This document shows positions 25,753 through 34,432 of a DNA stretch of 64,000 bases, one piece after another. Location of the stretch: assembly GCA_040756745.1 (NCBI GenBank), contig JBFLYO010000006.1, positions 62,001-126,000 of the forward strand, in the 5' to 3' direction. The stretch comes from JBFLYO01 sp040756745 (GTDB taxonomy: Bacteria > Bacteroidota > Ignavibacteria > UBA10030 > UBA6906). The notes beneath the pieces are model-generated. The model worked only from the letters and a program-made list of their open reading frames with translations, ran no database searches and was not told the DNA's origin. Positions within the stretch are counted from its first letter, which is position 1, and every line of letters begins with the position of its first letter. The position numbers and the translations under genes are program-made.

Positions 25753-27152
25753 CCATGCCCGTGATCCGTCAAAAGATCCTCCTGATCGATGACGAGGAGC
25801 GGATTCGGAACATCCTGAAGGCAGTTCTTTCCGAAGAGGGTTTTGAGGTCTTTGGGGCGAAGGACGGCGCCGAAGGGCTGCAACAGGTTCGGACTGTCGC
25901 GCCGGACGTGGTGATCCTCGATCTGAAGATGCCTCGGATGGATGGCATCGAAACCATGATCAGGCTGAAGGAACTCCGGCCGGATACGGTTGCGATCATG
26001 CTGACTGCGCACGGGAGCATCCAGTCGGCGGTAGAAGCGATGAAGCAGGGTGCGTACGACTACCTCACCAAACCCTTCGACAACGAACAGCTCCTCATAG
26101 TGGTGCGCCGCGCTGCAGAGCACGCGCGACTCTCCGGCGAGCTTCGCGACCTTCGCCGACAGCTCGGGCAAATGCCGACGATCGAAGATCTCCTTGGCGC
26201 CAGTGAAACGATGGCGAAGACAAGAGGTGAATTGTACCGTCTTGCAAAAGCCGACGCGACTGTCCTCTTGCGGGGGGAGAGCGGAACCGGCAAGGAGCTG
26301 GCAGCGCGCGCGATCCACAACTCCAGCGGAAGACACGCGGGGCCATTCATCGTTATCGACTGTACCGCGATTCCGTCGTCGCTGCTAGAAAGCACGTTTT
26401 TCGGCTACGAACGGGGAGCGTTCACCGACGCGATCGAACGGCGGACGGGTAAGTTCGAGGAGGCCAATGCCGGCACTGCCTTTCTGGATGAGATCGGGGA
26501 GCTTCCGCACGAGGCGCAGGCAAAACTCCTCCGTGTGCTGCAGGAACACGAATTCACGCGCGTCGGCGGTACATCGCCGGTGCGGGTCGATGTGCGGGTC
26601 ATCACTGCGACCAACAAGGATCTTGCGCGTGAAGTGCAGGAAGGTCGCTTCCGTGAGGACCTGTACTACCGGCTAAACGTCCTGCAACTGGTCATGCCTT
26701 CCCTGAGGAGTCACCCGGAGGACATTCCTCTGCTTGCACGGCACAGCATTGCCAGACACAAGAGTGTACTAGGAAGCAGTGTCAGCGAAATCTCGGATGA
26801 CGCACTGGCCATACTCTGCAGGCATCGCTGGCCCGGAAACGTCCGGGAACTCGAAAACACCATCCAACGCTCCATGCTCCTGGCGCATGGATCCCGGATC
26901 GAGGCAAGCGATCTCCGCGAATCCGAATGGGCGCGCGAATCCGGCGATGAGCAGTCGGGCCTGGAGGCGAGGGTGAGACAAGTCACCGCCGAGGCCGAAC
27001 GCAACATCATCGTGAACGCACTTGAAAAGACGGGCTGGAACCGCACCGCCGCGGCCGAAGCACTGAATATCAGCCGCAAGACTCTCTTCAATAAGATGCA
27101 ACTCTACGGGATAAGCGAGGAAACGAGTAGTCAGCGCCGCACCCGCGGGTAA
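25749..27152 (+). CDS. Sigma-54-dependent response regulator, NtrC family
   Basis: A 467-residue activator with three domains. The receiver (residues 8-120) has phospho-acceptor Asp58 in VVILDLKMPRMDG. The AAA+ domain follows with Walker A GESGTGKE (176-183), the sigma-54 contact loop GAFTDA (223-228), and Walker B FLDEIGEL. The C-terminal Fis-type helix-turn-helix is GWNRTAAAEALNISRKTLF. It is co-translated with the histidine kinase. The first gene after it, an ABC ATPase, has a -24/-12 site at 27215-27228, so this regulator probably switches on the exporter operon. The stop codon forms part of an inverted repeat that might be its own binding site. Confidence 0.94.
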   Translation: MTMPVIRQKILLIDDEERIRNILKAVLSEEGFEVFGAKDGAEGLQQVRTVAPDVVILDLKMPRMDGIETMIRLKELRPDTVAIMLTAHGSIQSAVEAMKQGAYDYLTKPFDNEQLLIVVRRAAEHARLSGELRDLRRQLGQMPTIEDLLGASETMAKTRGELYRLAKADATVLLRGESGTGKELAARAIHNSSGRHAGPFIVIDCTAIPSSLLESTFFGYERGAFTDAIERRTGKFEEANAGTAFLDEIGELPHEAQAKLLRVLQEHEFTRVGGTSPVRVDVRVITATNKDLAREVQEGRFREDLYYRLNVLQLVMPSLRSHPEDIPLLARHSIARHKSVLGSSVSEISDDALAILCRHRWPGNVRELENTIQRSMLLAHGSRIEASDLRESEWARESGDEQSGLEARVRQVTAEAERNIIVNALEKTGWNRTAAAEALNISRKTLFNKMQLYGISEETSSQRRTRG

Positions 27153-27162
27153 TCAGTTACCC
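27147..27162. promoter_or_regulatory. Inverted repeat GGGTAA-N4-TTACCC, possible activator site
   Basis: A perfect 6-bp inverted repeat with a 4-base gap covers the stop codon of the NtrC-type regulator and lies about 55 bp upstream of the -24/-12 promoter. It could be an upstream activating sequence for that regulator, or simply a weak hairpin at the end of the regulator gene. There is no T-run behind it. Confidence 0.35.
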
Positions 27163-27214
27163 ACCCCGCACAATCTGTTCGCTTCGCTCTGTCAAATTCC
27201 CTGCTTCTGTGTCC

Positions 27215-27228
27215 GGCACAGGATTTGC
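27215..27228 (+). promoter_or_regulatory. Sigma-54 (-24/-12) promoter of the ABC export operon
   Basis: The sequence reads GGCAC, five bases, TTGC, with the GG and GC exactly 12 bases apart as RpoN needs. Transcription should start near 27240, leaving about 39 bases before the ATG at 27279. An NtrC-type activator gene ends only 63 bp upstream, which makes the site much more credible than the match alone would. Confidence 0.65.
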
Positions 27229-27278
27229 GCTTTTGCAGCCGACCTCCGCTTTTGAACATACCATCTCATGGTGTAACG

Positions 27279-27989
27279 ATGATCCAGGCCATCGATCTCA
27301 GCAAGCGATACGAGGATGGACTGCTCGCGCTGGACCATCTGAATCTGAATATCCAGCCGGGCCAAATCTATTGCCTCCTCGGAGCGAACGGGGCTGGCAA
27401 GACGACGACCATCAACCTGTTCTTCAACCTCATCGAACCGACCGGCGGCACGGCTCTTCTTAATGGAGTGGACTGTACGAAGAACCCGCTCGACGCGAAG
27501 AAGCATGCCGCGTACGTCTCAGAGAACGTCATGCTCTACGGAAATTTCACCGCACGGCAGAACCTCGACTTCTTTACAAGGCTCGCCGGCCGCAGGGATC
27601 TCAAGAAAGAGGACTACTATATGGTCATGAGGCAGGTAGGGCTGCCCGAGCGGGCCTTCGAGCAGCGGGTGAAGACGTTTTCGAAAGGGATGCGACAAAA
27701 ACTGGGGATCGCCATCGCCATCCTGAAGCAGGCTCCCGCCTTGCTGCTCGACGAGCCGACGTCGGGACTTGACCCGAAGGCCGCGGCCGAATTCATTGAC
27801 TTGCTCATTGCGCTGAAGTCCGAGGGGAAGGCCATTCTGATGTCGACGCACGACATCTTCCGCGCAAGGGAGATCGCGGATATCGTCGGCATCATGAAAG
27901 AAGGGGTCCTGATCATGGAGAAGAACAGCGCCGAGCTTGAGGCGGAGGACCTCGAGAGACTGTACCTGAAGTATATGGAAGTGAGCTGA
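27279..27989 (+). CDS. ABC transporter ATP-binding protein (ABC-2 export type)
   Basis: A 236-residue ATPase. Walker A is GANGAGKTTT, the ABC signature region is FSKGMRQKLGIA, and Walker B is ALLLDEPTSGLD, followed by a switch histidine in STHD. The size and sequence type match CcmA/NatA-like ATPases that work with ABC-2 permeases in export. The ATG at 27279 follows the predicted transcription start by about 39 bases; no strong ribosome binding site is visible. The two permease genes come directly after it. The exported substrate cannot be told from the ATPase. Confidence 0.92.
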   Translation: MIQAIDLSKRYEDGLLALDHLNLNIQPGQIYCLLGANGAGKTTTINLFFNLIEPTGGTALLNGVDCTKNPLDAKKHAAYVSENVMLYGNFTARQNLDFFTRLAGRRDLKKEDYYMVMRQVGLPERAFEQRVKTFSKGMRQKLGIAIAILKQAPALLLDEPTSGLDPKAAAEFIDLLIALKSEGKAILMSTHDIFRAREIADIVGIMKEGVLIMEKNSAELEAEDLERLYLKYMEVS

Positions 27990-28001
27990 GGGGGGACCGT
28001 A

Positions 28002-29255
28002 ATGATTACGATTTGGCGCAAAGAAATCCAGGAGAACATCACAACCTACCGGTTCTTCGTCCTCACCGGTCTCCTCTTTGTCCTCGTGGTCGTGAGTCTC
28101 ATCGTGTCGTACGGAGATTACCAGTTGAGGATGGAGAACTACAACGTACTGCGCCCGCAAGGCAGCGAGGCGCAGAAGATCATCCTTCAGCCGCAGCCGC
28201 TTTCCATCTTTGCCAAGGGGCTCGATGCAAACCTCGGAAGACTCTACACCCTCTCCGCCCTTGGGGTAGAGGTGCACTCAAGCCAGCAGTCCATCAACCG
28301 GCTCTTTTCGCTCTTCACGGTCCCCGACATGCTCTTCGTCATCAAGGTGCTCCTCGCCTTCATCGCGATCCTCTTTTCGTTTGATGCCATCAGCGGAGAG
28401 AAGGAGATGGGCACATTGAAGTTGATGCTCGCCAGCGGCGCGAAACGTGCGGAAATCGTAGCGGGGAAGCTGTTCGGACGTTTCACCCTGGTGTTTGTTC
28501 CGTTCGCGCTCCTGTTCCTGGCGACAGCGATCCTTGTGTCCCTCCTCCCGGATGTGTCGGCATCACCGGAATATTGGGCAGGCATCGGACTCATTGGCGG
28601 CGCTTCAGCGGTGTACGTCCTGCTCTGGACGGCCACCGGCATGTTTGCATCAGCGCTCGTGCATCGAAGCGCAGTTGCCATGGTCCTGGGACTCGGGATC
28701 TGGACCCTCTTCGTCTTTGTCGTCCCCAATCTGGGTGTCACGGTTGCCCAGTCAATCAGCGACGTACCGCCAGGCGATCGCGTGGAGATGGAGAGCCGGT
28801 TGACGGCGATACAATCGATCTATGAGACCCTCCAACGGGTGAAGGTTACACACGAGGAACGTGACTTTGCCAGAATCATGACCCAGATCCATGAGGCCAA
28901 CAGCCACCTCTTCGAGCAGTATGCGCCGAGGCTCAACAAGCTCGTCGGCCTTACCAGAGGTATCGTTCGGCTCTCGCCGGCCGGTGCGCTCGGGCTGTTC
29001 GTAACGGAAGTCGCGCACACCGGGTTGTCCGAGGACCAGCGACTCAAGAGCGCGGTCTGGCTGTATATTGACAGGAACTTCAAGCGACTAGGGGGGCTTG
29101 AAAAAGGTCCGGTCGACCAGTTTCGACTCGAGCCGATGCCGATCGCAGATATACTCGGCGGGTCAACGCTAGCGGATACCATCGTCCTCATTCTTTTCTG
29201 TGCCGGCTTTATCGGTCTTGCGACCTGGAGGTCTCTGACGTATGACCCACGGTAG
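28002..29255 (+). CDS. ABC-2 type permease, first subunit
   Basis: A 417-residue membrane protein with about six transmembrane helices: one at residues 13-35, then a large extracytoplasmic loop, a helix before the cytosolic FDAISGEKEMGTLKLMLASG segment (characteristic of ABC-2 permeases), four in the middle (about 155-260), and one at the C-terminus (ADTIVLILFCAGFIGLATW). A second loop of roughly 120 residues lies before the last helix. GGGGG-rich Shine-Dalgarno bases stand just ahead of the ATG. The gene ends 14 bp inside the next permease gene, and the two are distant relatives of each other, so they should form a heterodimer over the ATPase. Confidence 0.88.
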   Translation: MITIWRKEIQENITTYRFFVLTGLLFVLVVVSLIVSYGDYQLRMENYNVLRPQGSEAQKIILQPQPLSIFAKGLDANLGRLYTLSALGVEVHSSQQSINRLFSLFTVPDMLFVIKVLLAFIAILFSFDAISGEKEMGTLKLMLASGAKRAEIVAGKLFGRFTLVFVPFALLFLATAILVSLLPDVSASPEYWAGIGLIGGASAVYVLLWTATGMFASALVHRSAVAMVLGLGIWTLFVFVVPNLGVTVAQSISDVPPGDRVEMESRLTAIQSIYETLQRVKVTHEERDFARIMTQIHEANSHLFEQYAPRLNKLVGLTRGIVRLSPAGALGLFVTEVAHTGLSEDQRLKSAVWLYIDRNFKRLGGLEKGPVDQFRLEPMPIADILGGSTLADTIVLILFCAGFIGLATWRSLTYDPR

Positions 29256-30681
29256 GCACTTTCTGCGATCGCTCGTGGCCAGGGAGATCCTTGAGAATTT
29301 CCTGAGCGCGAGATTCGTGATCATGAGCCTTGTTTCGGTAGCACTCATCGTGACAACGATCTTCGTTCTGACGGCGAGTTACGAAGGGGAGCACCGCGAC
29401 TACCTGGGGCGTGTGCGGCAGCAGGACCAGTTCATCGACCAGTTCGGCCATCACAACCGGCTCGGTTGGATGTCCCGACAAATGCGGCCGCCCTCGCATT
29501 TGCAGGTGCTCGTCCTGGGCATTGATCGGGAATCCCAGCAAGAGAATTTCATCAGCAATCCCGTGGCTGCACTGCTCTCCCGCCTAGATTTTTCAGTTAT
29601 TGTAACCATCATCTTCAGCCTGATGGCAATGCTCTTTTCGTATGATGCTATCAGTGGGGAGAGGGAGGCCGGGACGCTCCGACTTCTTCTCGCCTCCGGT
29701 GCCTCACGGCACTCCATCGTGCTTGGGAAATTCCTCGGCGGATTGGCCGGAGTGTTGATTCCTCCGAGCATTGCTGCTCTCGCGGGGTTTCTGGTCATAG
29801 CTCTGAGTCCCGCGGTCCAGCTCACGGCACAGGACTTTGTAGTGTTTGGGGTGCTCCTGTTTGGATCGTGGCTGTACATTGCGGTGTTTGTCGCCCTAGG
29901 GATCCTCTTTTCGGCTCGCTCCCGCACATCGGGCCAATCGATCCTTAAGTCCCTGTTCGTGTGGGTGGTTCTGGTGCTGGTGATCCCGAACATCAGTCCG
30001 TTCCTTGCCGCAGAGTTGTACTCGATCCCATCGGCCGCCAAGATCGAGCAAGAGACATTCCTGATCACAGACAGGGAGCGCGATGAGATTCTCAGGAAAC
30101 GATGGAAGGAAATGGTCAGCACAAAATACGCTGACCTGAATCAGATCATTGCTCTCGGCCGACCGGAAATTGAAGCGCGACTCGCAAAGGACGCCTCGCT
30201 TCGCAGCCGCTACGACGCGTACAGCAGAGAATACGAGGATCTTGTGAAGCAGGTGAACCTGGAGCAACGGAAGAAGGCGGAAAAAGTGTCTGAGACATTC
30301 CAGGAGCGCTCGAAGCGTCAGGAACAATTGGCGAAGACCCTCACATCGCTCTCTCCCTCCGCAAACTTCGCCTTCGTTGCGACCGACCTGACAGAGACCG
30401 GTATCGAGGCGGTCGACCACTGGGCACGGCAGGCAGGTGAGTACAACCGCGATATGTGGCGCTACGCAGAGACGCGCTACACACAGGAGAAGGAAAAGAA
30501 TCCGGCGTTTGACTGGAACGATTATCTCGACCTGCGGGCACGCCCCAGGTTCGAGTATCGTCCGAGCGGCGTCGGAGACCGGATCGCAGCCACTGCTCCG
30601 AACTTCGGGGTGTTATTCCTGTTCGGCTTCGTGTTTCTTGCAGGAGCGCTCGCTTCATTTCAACGGTACGACGTTCGATAA
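29242..30681 (+). CDS. ABC-2 type permease, second subunit (DUF3526-like)
   Basis: A 479-residue permease with the same plan as its neighbour: an N-terminal helix (FVIMSLVSVALIVTTIFVL), YDAISGEREAGTLRLLLASG as the cytosolic coupling segment, a block of helices (about 155-260), a long charged loop rich in Glu, Lys and Arg (about 270-410) and a last helix (FGVLFLFGFVFLAGALASF). The long loop is probably a helical bundle outside the membrane. It starts 14 bp inside the preceding gene with GGAGG 10 bp upstream, and its stop TAA shares a base with the earliest possible start of the next ORF. I would expect export of a lipid-like or peptide substrate, without proof. Confidence 0.85.
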   Translation: MTHGRHFLRSLVAREILENFLSARFVIMSLVSVALIVTTIFVLTASYEGEHRDYLGRVRQQDQFIDQFGHHNRLGWMSRQMRPPSHLQVLVLGIDRESQQENFISNPVAALLSRLDFSVIVTIIFSLMAMLFSYDAISGEREAGTLRLLLASGASRHSIVLGKFLGGLAGVLIPPSIAALAGFLVIALSPAVQLTAQDFVVFGVLLFGSWLYIAVFVALGILFSARSRTSGQSILKSLFVWVVLVLVIPNISPFLAAELYSIPSAAKIEQETFLITDRERDEILRKRWKEMVSTKYADLNQIIALGRPEIEARLAKDASLRSRYDAYSREYEDLVKQVNLEQRKKAEKVSETFQERSKRQEQLAKTLTSLSPSANFAFVATDLTETGIEAVDHWARQAGEYNRDMWRYAETRYTQEKEKNPAFDWNDYLDLRARPRFEYRPSGVGDRIAATAPNFGVLFLFGFVFLAGALASFQRYDVR

Positions 30682-30734
30682 TGGACTGCAGAACCATGTT
30701 TCGATTCATGTGGAGTATTGGAGGGCTGCATCGG

Positions 30735-32207
30735 ATGCGGCGAGCGGCACTACTGGCCTTCGTCGTGTCGGCGCTTTTGCAGCCCAGCACCGCCCAGATG
30801 CTCTACAACCCGAACGACGAGCGGTTCAAGTCATTGTACCTGGAAAAAGTCCTGAGCGACTACAAAGTCCAGAAGGAGGAGTTCAAGCGACAGACGCTAC
30901 TCTATGAGAAGGGGCTGATCTCGCAGCGGGAGTATTCTCAATCGGAAGCCAATTTCAAGTCGGCGCAGATCACCTACCAGCAGGCGGTCCTCTCGCTCGC
31001 GTTCGAGCAGCCGCACATTACTATTGATCGGGGGATCAAGTACCAGTCGAAGGACGGGAAGAAACGCGTGCGGCTCACGCTTCGGAACACGACGGGCGGG
31101 CTGGTCGAGGGGAGGAAGATCGAGCTGGAGGATCTGGAAGGGATCAGGACGGACAGGATCTCCAACGTCTATGTCTCCCTTCTCAATGAGCAGAATTCAA
31201 TTATCAGCAGGCCGTACGAAGCCAAGATAGAGGCGATGCCCTACAACCAAGCCATTACGGTGGATTTCTACCTCCTCCAGGATCTGGACAATGTCACGGT
31301 CAAGTGTGTCTTCGGCGACAAGTCGGAAGAGAAGCGGATCTTCCTCCAGAAGGACGAGTCGGCCAACCGGGTGCTGATGACCTCCGAGCAATTTTCACAG
31401 GAAGCGGACCTGGGGGCGCGGGCGAACTACGATCTGACGCTCGAACTATACTCGTCGACGGCCAACGTCTACAAGCTGGAGGTATTCAACCTCCCGCCTC
31501 AGGTGGCGTACGATTTCTTTGAAACGCAGACGAACGCGCGGCTGTCACAGGTCAAGTTTTCGCAGGACATCAATACACGGAAGATCTCGCTTGCGGTCTA
31601 TCTGCCGGACCGATACGACAGCACGACGTTCCGTATCGATCAGCCGCTCCGATTCCTGGCCGCCGCCATTCCACGTGACCAGGCGGAGCGGGTGTCGGAC
31701 AAAGAGAAGACTTACAATACCGCTGAATTCGACCGTCTGAATATCAGCTACGTCCGTCTCGAGCTGGTGCCGCGGGGGGTGGGAAGAATCGAGGTGCGGG
31801 CCGTGAATTTCTATCAGGAGCTTAAGCCCGGCGAGCGTGTGCAGATGACCCTTACGGTGCACAACGACGGGACGAGGCGTCTCGATAACATCAAGGTCCG
31901 GGCCGATGCGGCGTTGAACTGGACTTCGGTCGTCGTGCCCGATCTGATTCCATCACTCATTCCGGGGAAGGAGGAAACCGTGACCGTGACGATCACTCCC
32001 CCCGGGGATGTCAGCGTGGGTGACTACGAGGCGACAATCAAGACAGAGGCGTTCGCAAGCAACCGGAAGGTGGATTCAGACGACAAGAAGATCAGGATTC
32101 ACATCTCCTCCAGCGCCAATATCCTCGGAACCGCCGCACTGGTGCTGCTTCTCGTCGGACTACTGGTTGCCGTCGTCGTTTTCGGGGTCCGCTTGAGCAG
32201 GAGATGA
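30735..32207 (+). CDS. Exported membrane-anchored protein with NEW3-type domain
   Basis: A 490-residue protein, last in the ABC export operon. A signal peptide (MRRAALLAFVVSALLQPSTAQ) comes first, then a charged helical stretch at about residues 35-75 that resembles the hairpin arm of efflux adaptors. Several beta-rich segments follow, and a NEW3-like domain near residues 355-460 (ELKPGERVQMTLTVHNDGTR). One transmembrane helix closes the protein (about 463-485, ending GVRLSRR). The start at 30735 has GGAGGG 9 bp before it; ATG 30681, overlapping the upstream stop, is the alternative. It probably stands in the periplasm and serves the transporter as an accessory subunit. I know no named family for the whole chain. 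Confidence 0.7.
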   Translation: MRRAALLAFVVSALLQPSTAQMLYNPNDERFKSLYLEKVLSDYKVQKEEFKRQTLLYEKGLISQREYSQSEANFKSAQITYQQAVLSLAFEQPHITIDRGIKYQSKDGKKRVRLTLRNTTGGLVEGRKIELEDLEGIRTDRISNVYVSLLNEQNSIISRPYEAKIEAMPYNQAITVDFYLLQDLDNVTVKCVFGDKSEEKRIFLQKDESANRVLMTSEQFSQEADLGARANYDLTLELYSSTANVYKLEVFNLPPQVAYDFFETQTNARLSQVKFSQDINTRKISLAVYLPDRYDSTTFRIDQPLRFLAAAIPRDQAERVSDKEKTYNTAEFDRLNISYVRLELVPRGVGRIEVRAVNFYQELKPGERVQMTLTVHNDGTRRLDNIKVRADAALNWTSVVVPDLIPSLIPGKEETVTVTITPPGDVSVGDYEATIKTEAFASNRKVDSDDKKIRIHISSSANILGTAALVLLLVGLLVAVVVFGVRLSRR

Positions 32208-32283
32208 TCTGTCGGTTAGCAATTCTCCATCCACGATTGACCATCCCATTCTCAATCCTCCATCCTCAATGCCTCCGTTGTCT

Positions 32284-32366
32284 TGCTCAAACTCAATCTT
32301 AATCTCGCTCTCAGCGACCTTAACCTCAACCTTTACCTTAACCTTCATCTCAATCTCGACCTTCCT
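32284..32366. repeat. Degenerate CTYAAY hexamer repeat
   Basis: About fourteen units of CTC/CTT followed by AAT/AAC and close variants follow one another. A plus-strand frame through it would read Leu-Asn repeated, but there is no ribosome binding site. The same hexamers in reverse complement end the window at 63973-64000. It is an intergenic low-complexity element, not a gene. The 75 bp to its left also contain ATCC/TCAATCC-type simple repeats. Confidence 0.7.
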
Positions 32367-32391
32367 GGCCCTAAATTGTTAGATTTTTCCC

Positions 32392-32419
32392 TTGACAACC
32401 ACCCCGCGATTTTTATATT
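32392..32419 (+). promoter_or_regulatory. Sigma-70-type promoter of the ilv-leu operon
   Basis: TTGACA (32392-32397), 16 bases, TATATT (32414-32419). Transcription would begin around 32426, about 20 bases before the leader ORF and 283 bases before ilvD. It is the only strong promoter I find upstream of the eleven-gene operon. Many Bacteroidota use a different -33/-7 consensus, so activity through this match depends on the lineage. Confidence 0.55.
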
Positions 32420-32445
32420 GATTGAACCAGCGAATCCTCACCATC

Positions 32446-32586
32446 GTGGGAAACAGCTCAGATAGCGTGACAGCCGTTGCAGCAGCGCTCCCCTCCCGGG
32501 TCCGCCGCAGCGGTCTGCCTGTTTCCCTGCTCCACCTGATCCTCATTAGCCTGCTGGCGATTCTGGGGCTGTTTATTAACAGCTAA
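32446..32586 (+). CDS. Putative Leu/Ile/Val-rich leader peptide of the ilv-leu operon
   Basis: A GTG-started ORF of 46 codons lies between the promoter and ilvD. Of its residues 24 to 44, fourteen are Leu, Ile or Val (core LLHLILISLLAILGLFI). A ribosome translating this would slow down when branched-chain aminoacyl-tRNAs are scarce, as in the classical ilv attenuators. The stop TAA stands 5 bp before a stem-loop (32592-32666). Weak points: there is no clear Shine-Dalgarno sequence, an internal GTG at 32467 could be the start, and the stem-loop lacks a T-run. A short hydrophobic membrane peptide is the alternative. Confidence 0.45.
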   Translation: MGNSSDSVTAVAAALPSRVRRSGLPVSLLHLILISLLAILGLFINS

Positions 32587-32591
32587 CCGAA

Positions 32592-32666
32592 CGCCAGAGG
32601 CCACCAAGCAAACACCCCCAAGCAACAAGCTCCACCCAAGCGGTCAAGCGCGGTTCACCTCTGGCG
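32592..32666 (+). promoter_or_regulatory. Stem-loop in the ilv-leu leader
   Basis: CGCCAGAGG (32592-32600) pairs perfectly with CCTCTGGCG (32658-32666), enclosing about 57 bases rich in CAAGC words. It begins just behind the leader ORF stop and ends 26 bases before the GGAGG of ilvD. It could be one arm of an attenuation switch or a control of ilvD translation. No U-tract follows, so it is not itself an intrinsic terminator. Confidence 0.45.
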
Positions 32667-32708
32667 GACGAGTGCATCACATTGTTCGTTTCGGAGGAAT
32701 GAACCGGT

Positions 32709-34418
32709 ATGCCGGGTAATAACGGACTGAACTTCAAAAGCAAGACGATCACCTCGGGCGTCGAGCGCGCTCCGAACAGGGCGATGCTCCGTGCCGTCGG
32801 CTTCGGGGACGACGATTTCCACAAGCCGATCATCGGGGTGGCCAACGCCTACAGCACGATCACTCCCTGTAACCTCGGTCTCCAGACCCTCGCCGACCGC
32901 GCCATTGAGTCCCTCCGCGCCGCCGGTGCTATGCCGCAGACCTTCGGCACGATCACCGTCAGCGACGGCATCTCCATGGGGACGGAAGGGATGAAATATT
33001 CCCTCGTCTCGCGTGAGGTCATTGCCGATTCCATCGAAACGGCCTGCAGCGCCCAGAGCATGGATGGCGTTCTCGTCGTGGGGGGGTGCGACAAGAACAT
33101 GCCGGGCGCGATGATCGCGATCGCGCGCATGAACATCCCTGCCATCTTCGTCTATGGCGGCACGATCAAACCGGGGCACTACGGCGGCAAAGACCTCACC
33201 GTCGTCAGCGTGTTTGAGGCGGTGGGACAGTACAGTGCGAAGGCGATCACGGAGGCCGAGCTCACTGAAGTGGAGCGACATGCCTGCCCCGGCGCCGGAT
33301 CGTGCGGAGGCATGTTCACCGCCAACACAATGTCATCGGTGATCGAAGCGCTGGGACTCAGCCTGATGTACTCCTCGACCATGGCGGCGGAGGATCATGA
33401 AAAAGAGGAAAGTGCAGCCCGTTCGGCGGAGGTCCTCGCCCGGGCCGTCCGCCGCCGGATACTCCCCCTTGACCTTCTGACCCCCCAGGCATTTGCAAAC
33501 GCAATCGCCGTCGTTATGGCCATCGGCGGATCCACCAATGCCGTCCTCCACCTGCTCGCCATCGCACATGCCGCGCGCGTCCCACTCACGCTCGACGACT
33601 TCGAGCGGATCCGCGCGCGGGTTCCGGTGCTCTGCGACCTTAAGCCATCGGGACGGTACGTGACCACAGATTTCCACCGCGCCGGCGGCGTTCCGCAGGT
33701 CATGAAGATGCTCCTCGCCCACAAGCTGGTATCCGCTTCGGCGATGACCATCACAGGCCAGACGGTCGAGGAGGTTCTGGCCGATGTTCCGGATGAGCCG
33801 CCCGCCGAGCAGGCAGTGATCAGGCCCTGGAACAAGCCGCTCTACCCGCATGGTCATCTGGCGATCCTGCGAGGTAACCTTGCAACGGAAGGAGCCGTTG
33901 CAAAAATCACGGGAGTAAAGAAACCGTCGATCACCGGCCCCGCCCGGGTCTTCGATTCTGAAGAAGACTGCCTTGCCGCGATTCTTGCCGGGAGGATCAG
34001 GAAAGGAGACGTAATTGTCATCAGGTATGAGGGGCCGCGCGGGGGTCCGGGGATGCGCGAGATGCTGGCCCCGACGTCGGCTCTCATCGGTGCGGGTCTG
34101 GGAGATTCCGTGGGGCTTATCACGGACGGACGTTTCTCCGGCGGGACATACGGCATGGTGGTGGGGCATGTCGCGCCTGAAGCAATCGTAGGCGGTACGA
34201 TCGCCCTCGTCCATGAGGGGGACAGCATCACGATCGATGCCAACGCGCGGCTGCTCCGGCTCAACGTTTCGGACGACGAGATCGACAGACGGAAAAAGGA
34301 ATGGATTTCACCCGCGCCGCGCTACACCTCCGGCGTGCTGGCGAAATACGCCCGGCAAGTATCGAGCAGCAGCAGAGGCGCCGTTACGGACGCCTGGGAA
34401 GACTCCGACCATCACTGA
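32709..34418 (+). CDS. ilvD: Dihydroxy-acid dehydratase
   Basis: A 569-residue enzyme that dehydrates dihydroxyisovalerate and dihydroxymethylvalerate to the keto acids of valine and isoleucine. The iron-sulfur cysteines are visible in TITPCN, GGCDKNMPG and CPGAGSCGGMFTANTM, and the C-terminal half contains GRFSGGTYGMVVGH. The length is normal. GGAGG at about 32693 serves the ATG at 32709; an ATG at 32699 in another frame gives only five codons. It is the first structural gene of the operon, 122 bp after the putative leader peptide. Confidence 0.96.
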   Translation: MPGNNGLNFKSKTITSGVERAPNRAMLRAVGFGDDDFHKPIIGVANAYSTITPCNLGLQTLADRAIESLRAAGAMPQTFGTITVSDGISMGTEGMKYSLVSREVIADSIETACSAQSMDGVLVVGGCDKNMPGAMIAIARMNIPAIFVYGGTIKPGHYGGKDLTVVSVFEAVGQYSAKAITEAELTEVERHACPGAGSCGGMFTANTMSSVIEALGLSLMYSSTMAAEDHEKEESAARSAEVLARAVRRRILPLDLLTPQAFANAIAVVMAIGGSTNAVLHLLAIAHAARVPLTLDDFERIRARVPVLCDLKPSGRYVTTDFHRAGGVPQVMKMLLAHKLVSASAMTITGQTVEEVLADVPDEPPAEQAVIRPWNKPLYPHGHLAILRGNLATEGAVAKITGVKKPSITGPARVFDSEEDCLAAILAGRIRKGDVIVIRYEGPRGGPGMREMLAPTSALIGAGLGDSVGLITDGRFSGGTYGMVVGHVAPEAIVGGTIALVHEGDSITIDANARLLRLNVSDDEIDRRKKEWISPAPRYTSGVLAKYARQVSSSSRGAVTDAWEDSDHH

Positions 34419-34432
34419 ACGAGAGGAGCGCC

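Noticed and set aside
32283..32465. Open frame coding Leu-Asn repeats
   Set aside because: It is produced by the hexamer repeat, has no ribosome binding site and runs through the promoter of the ilv-leu operon.
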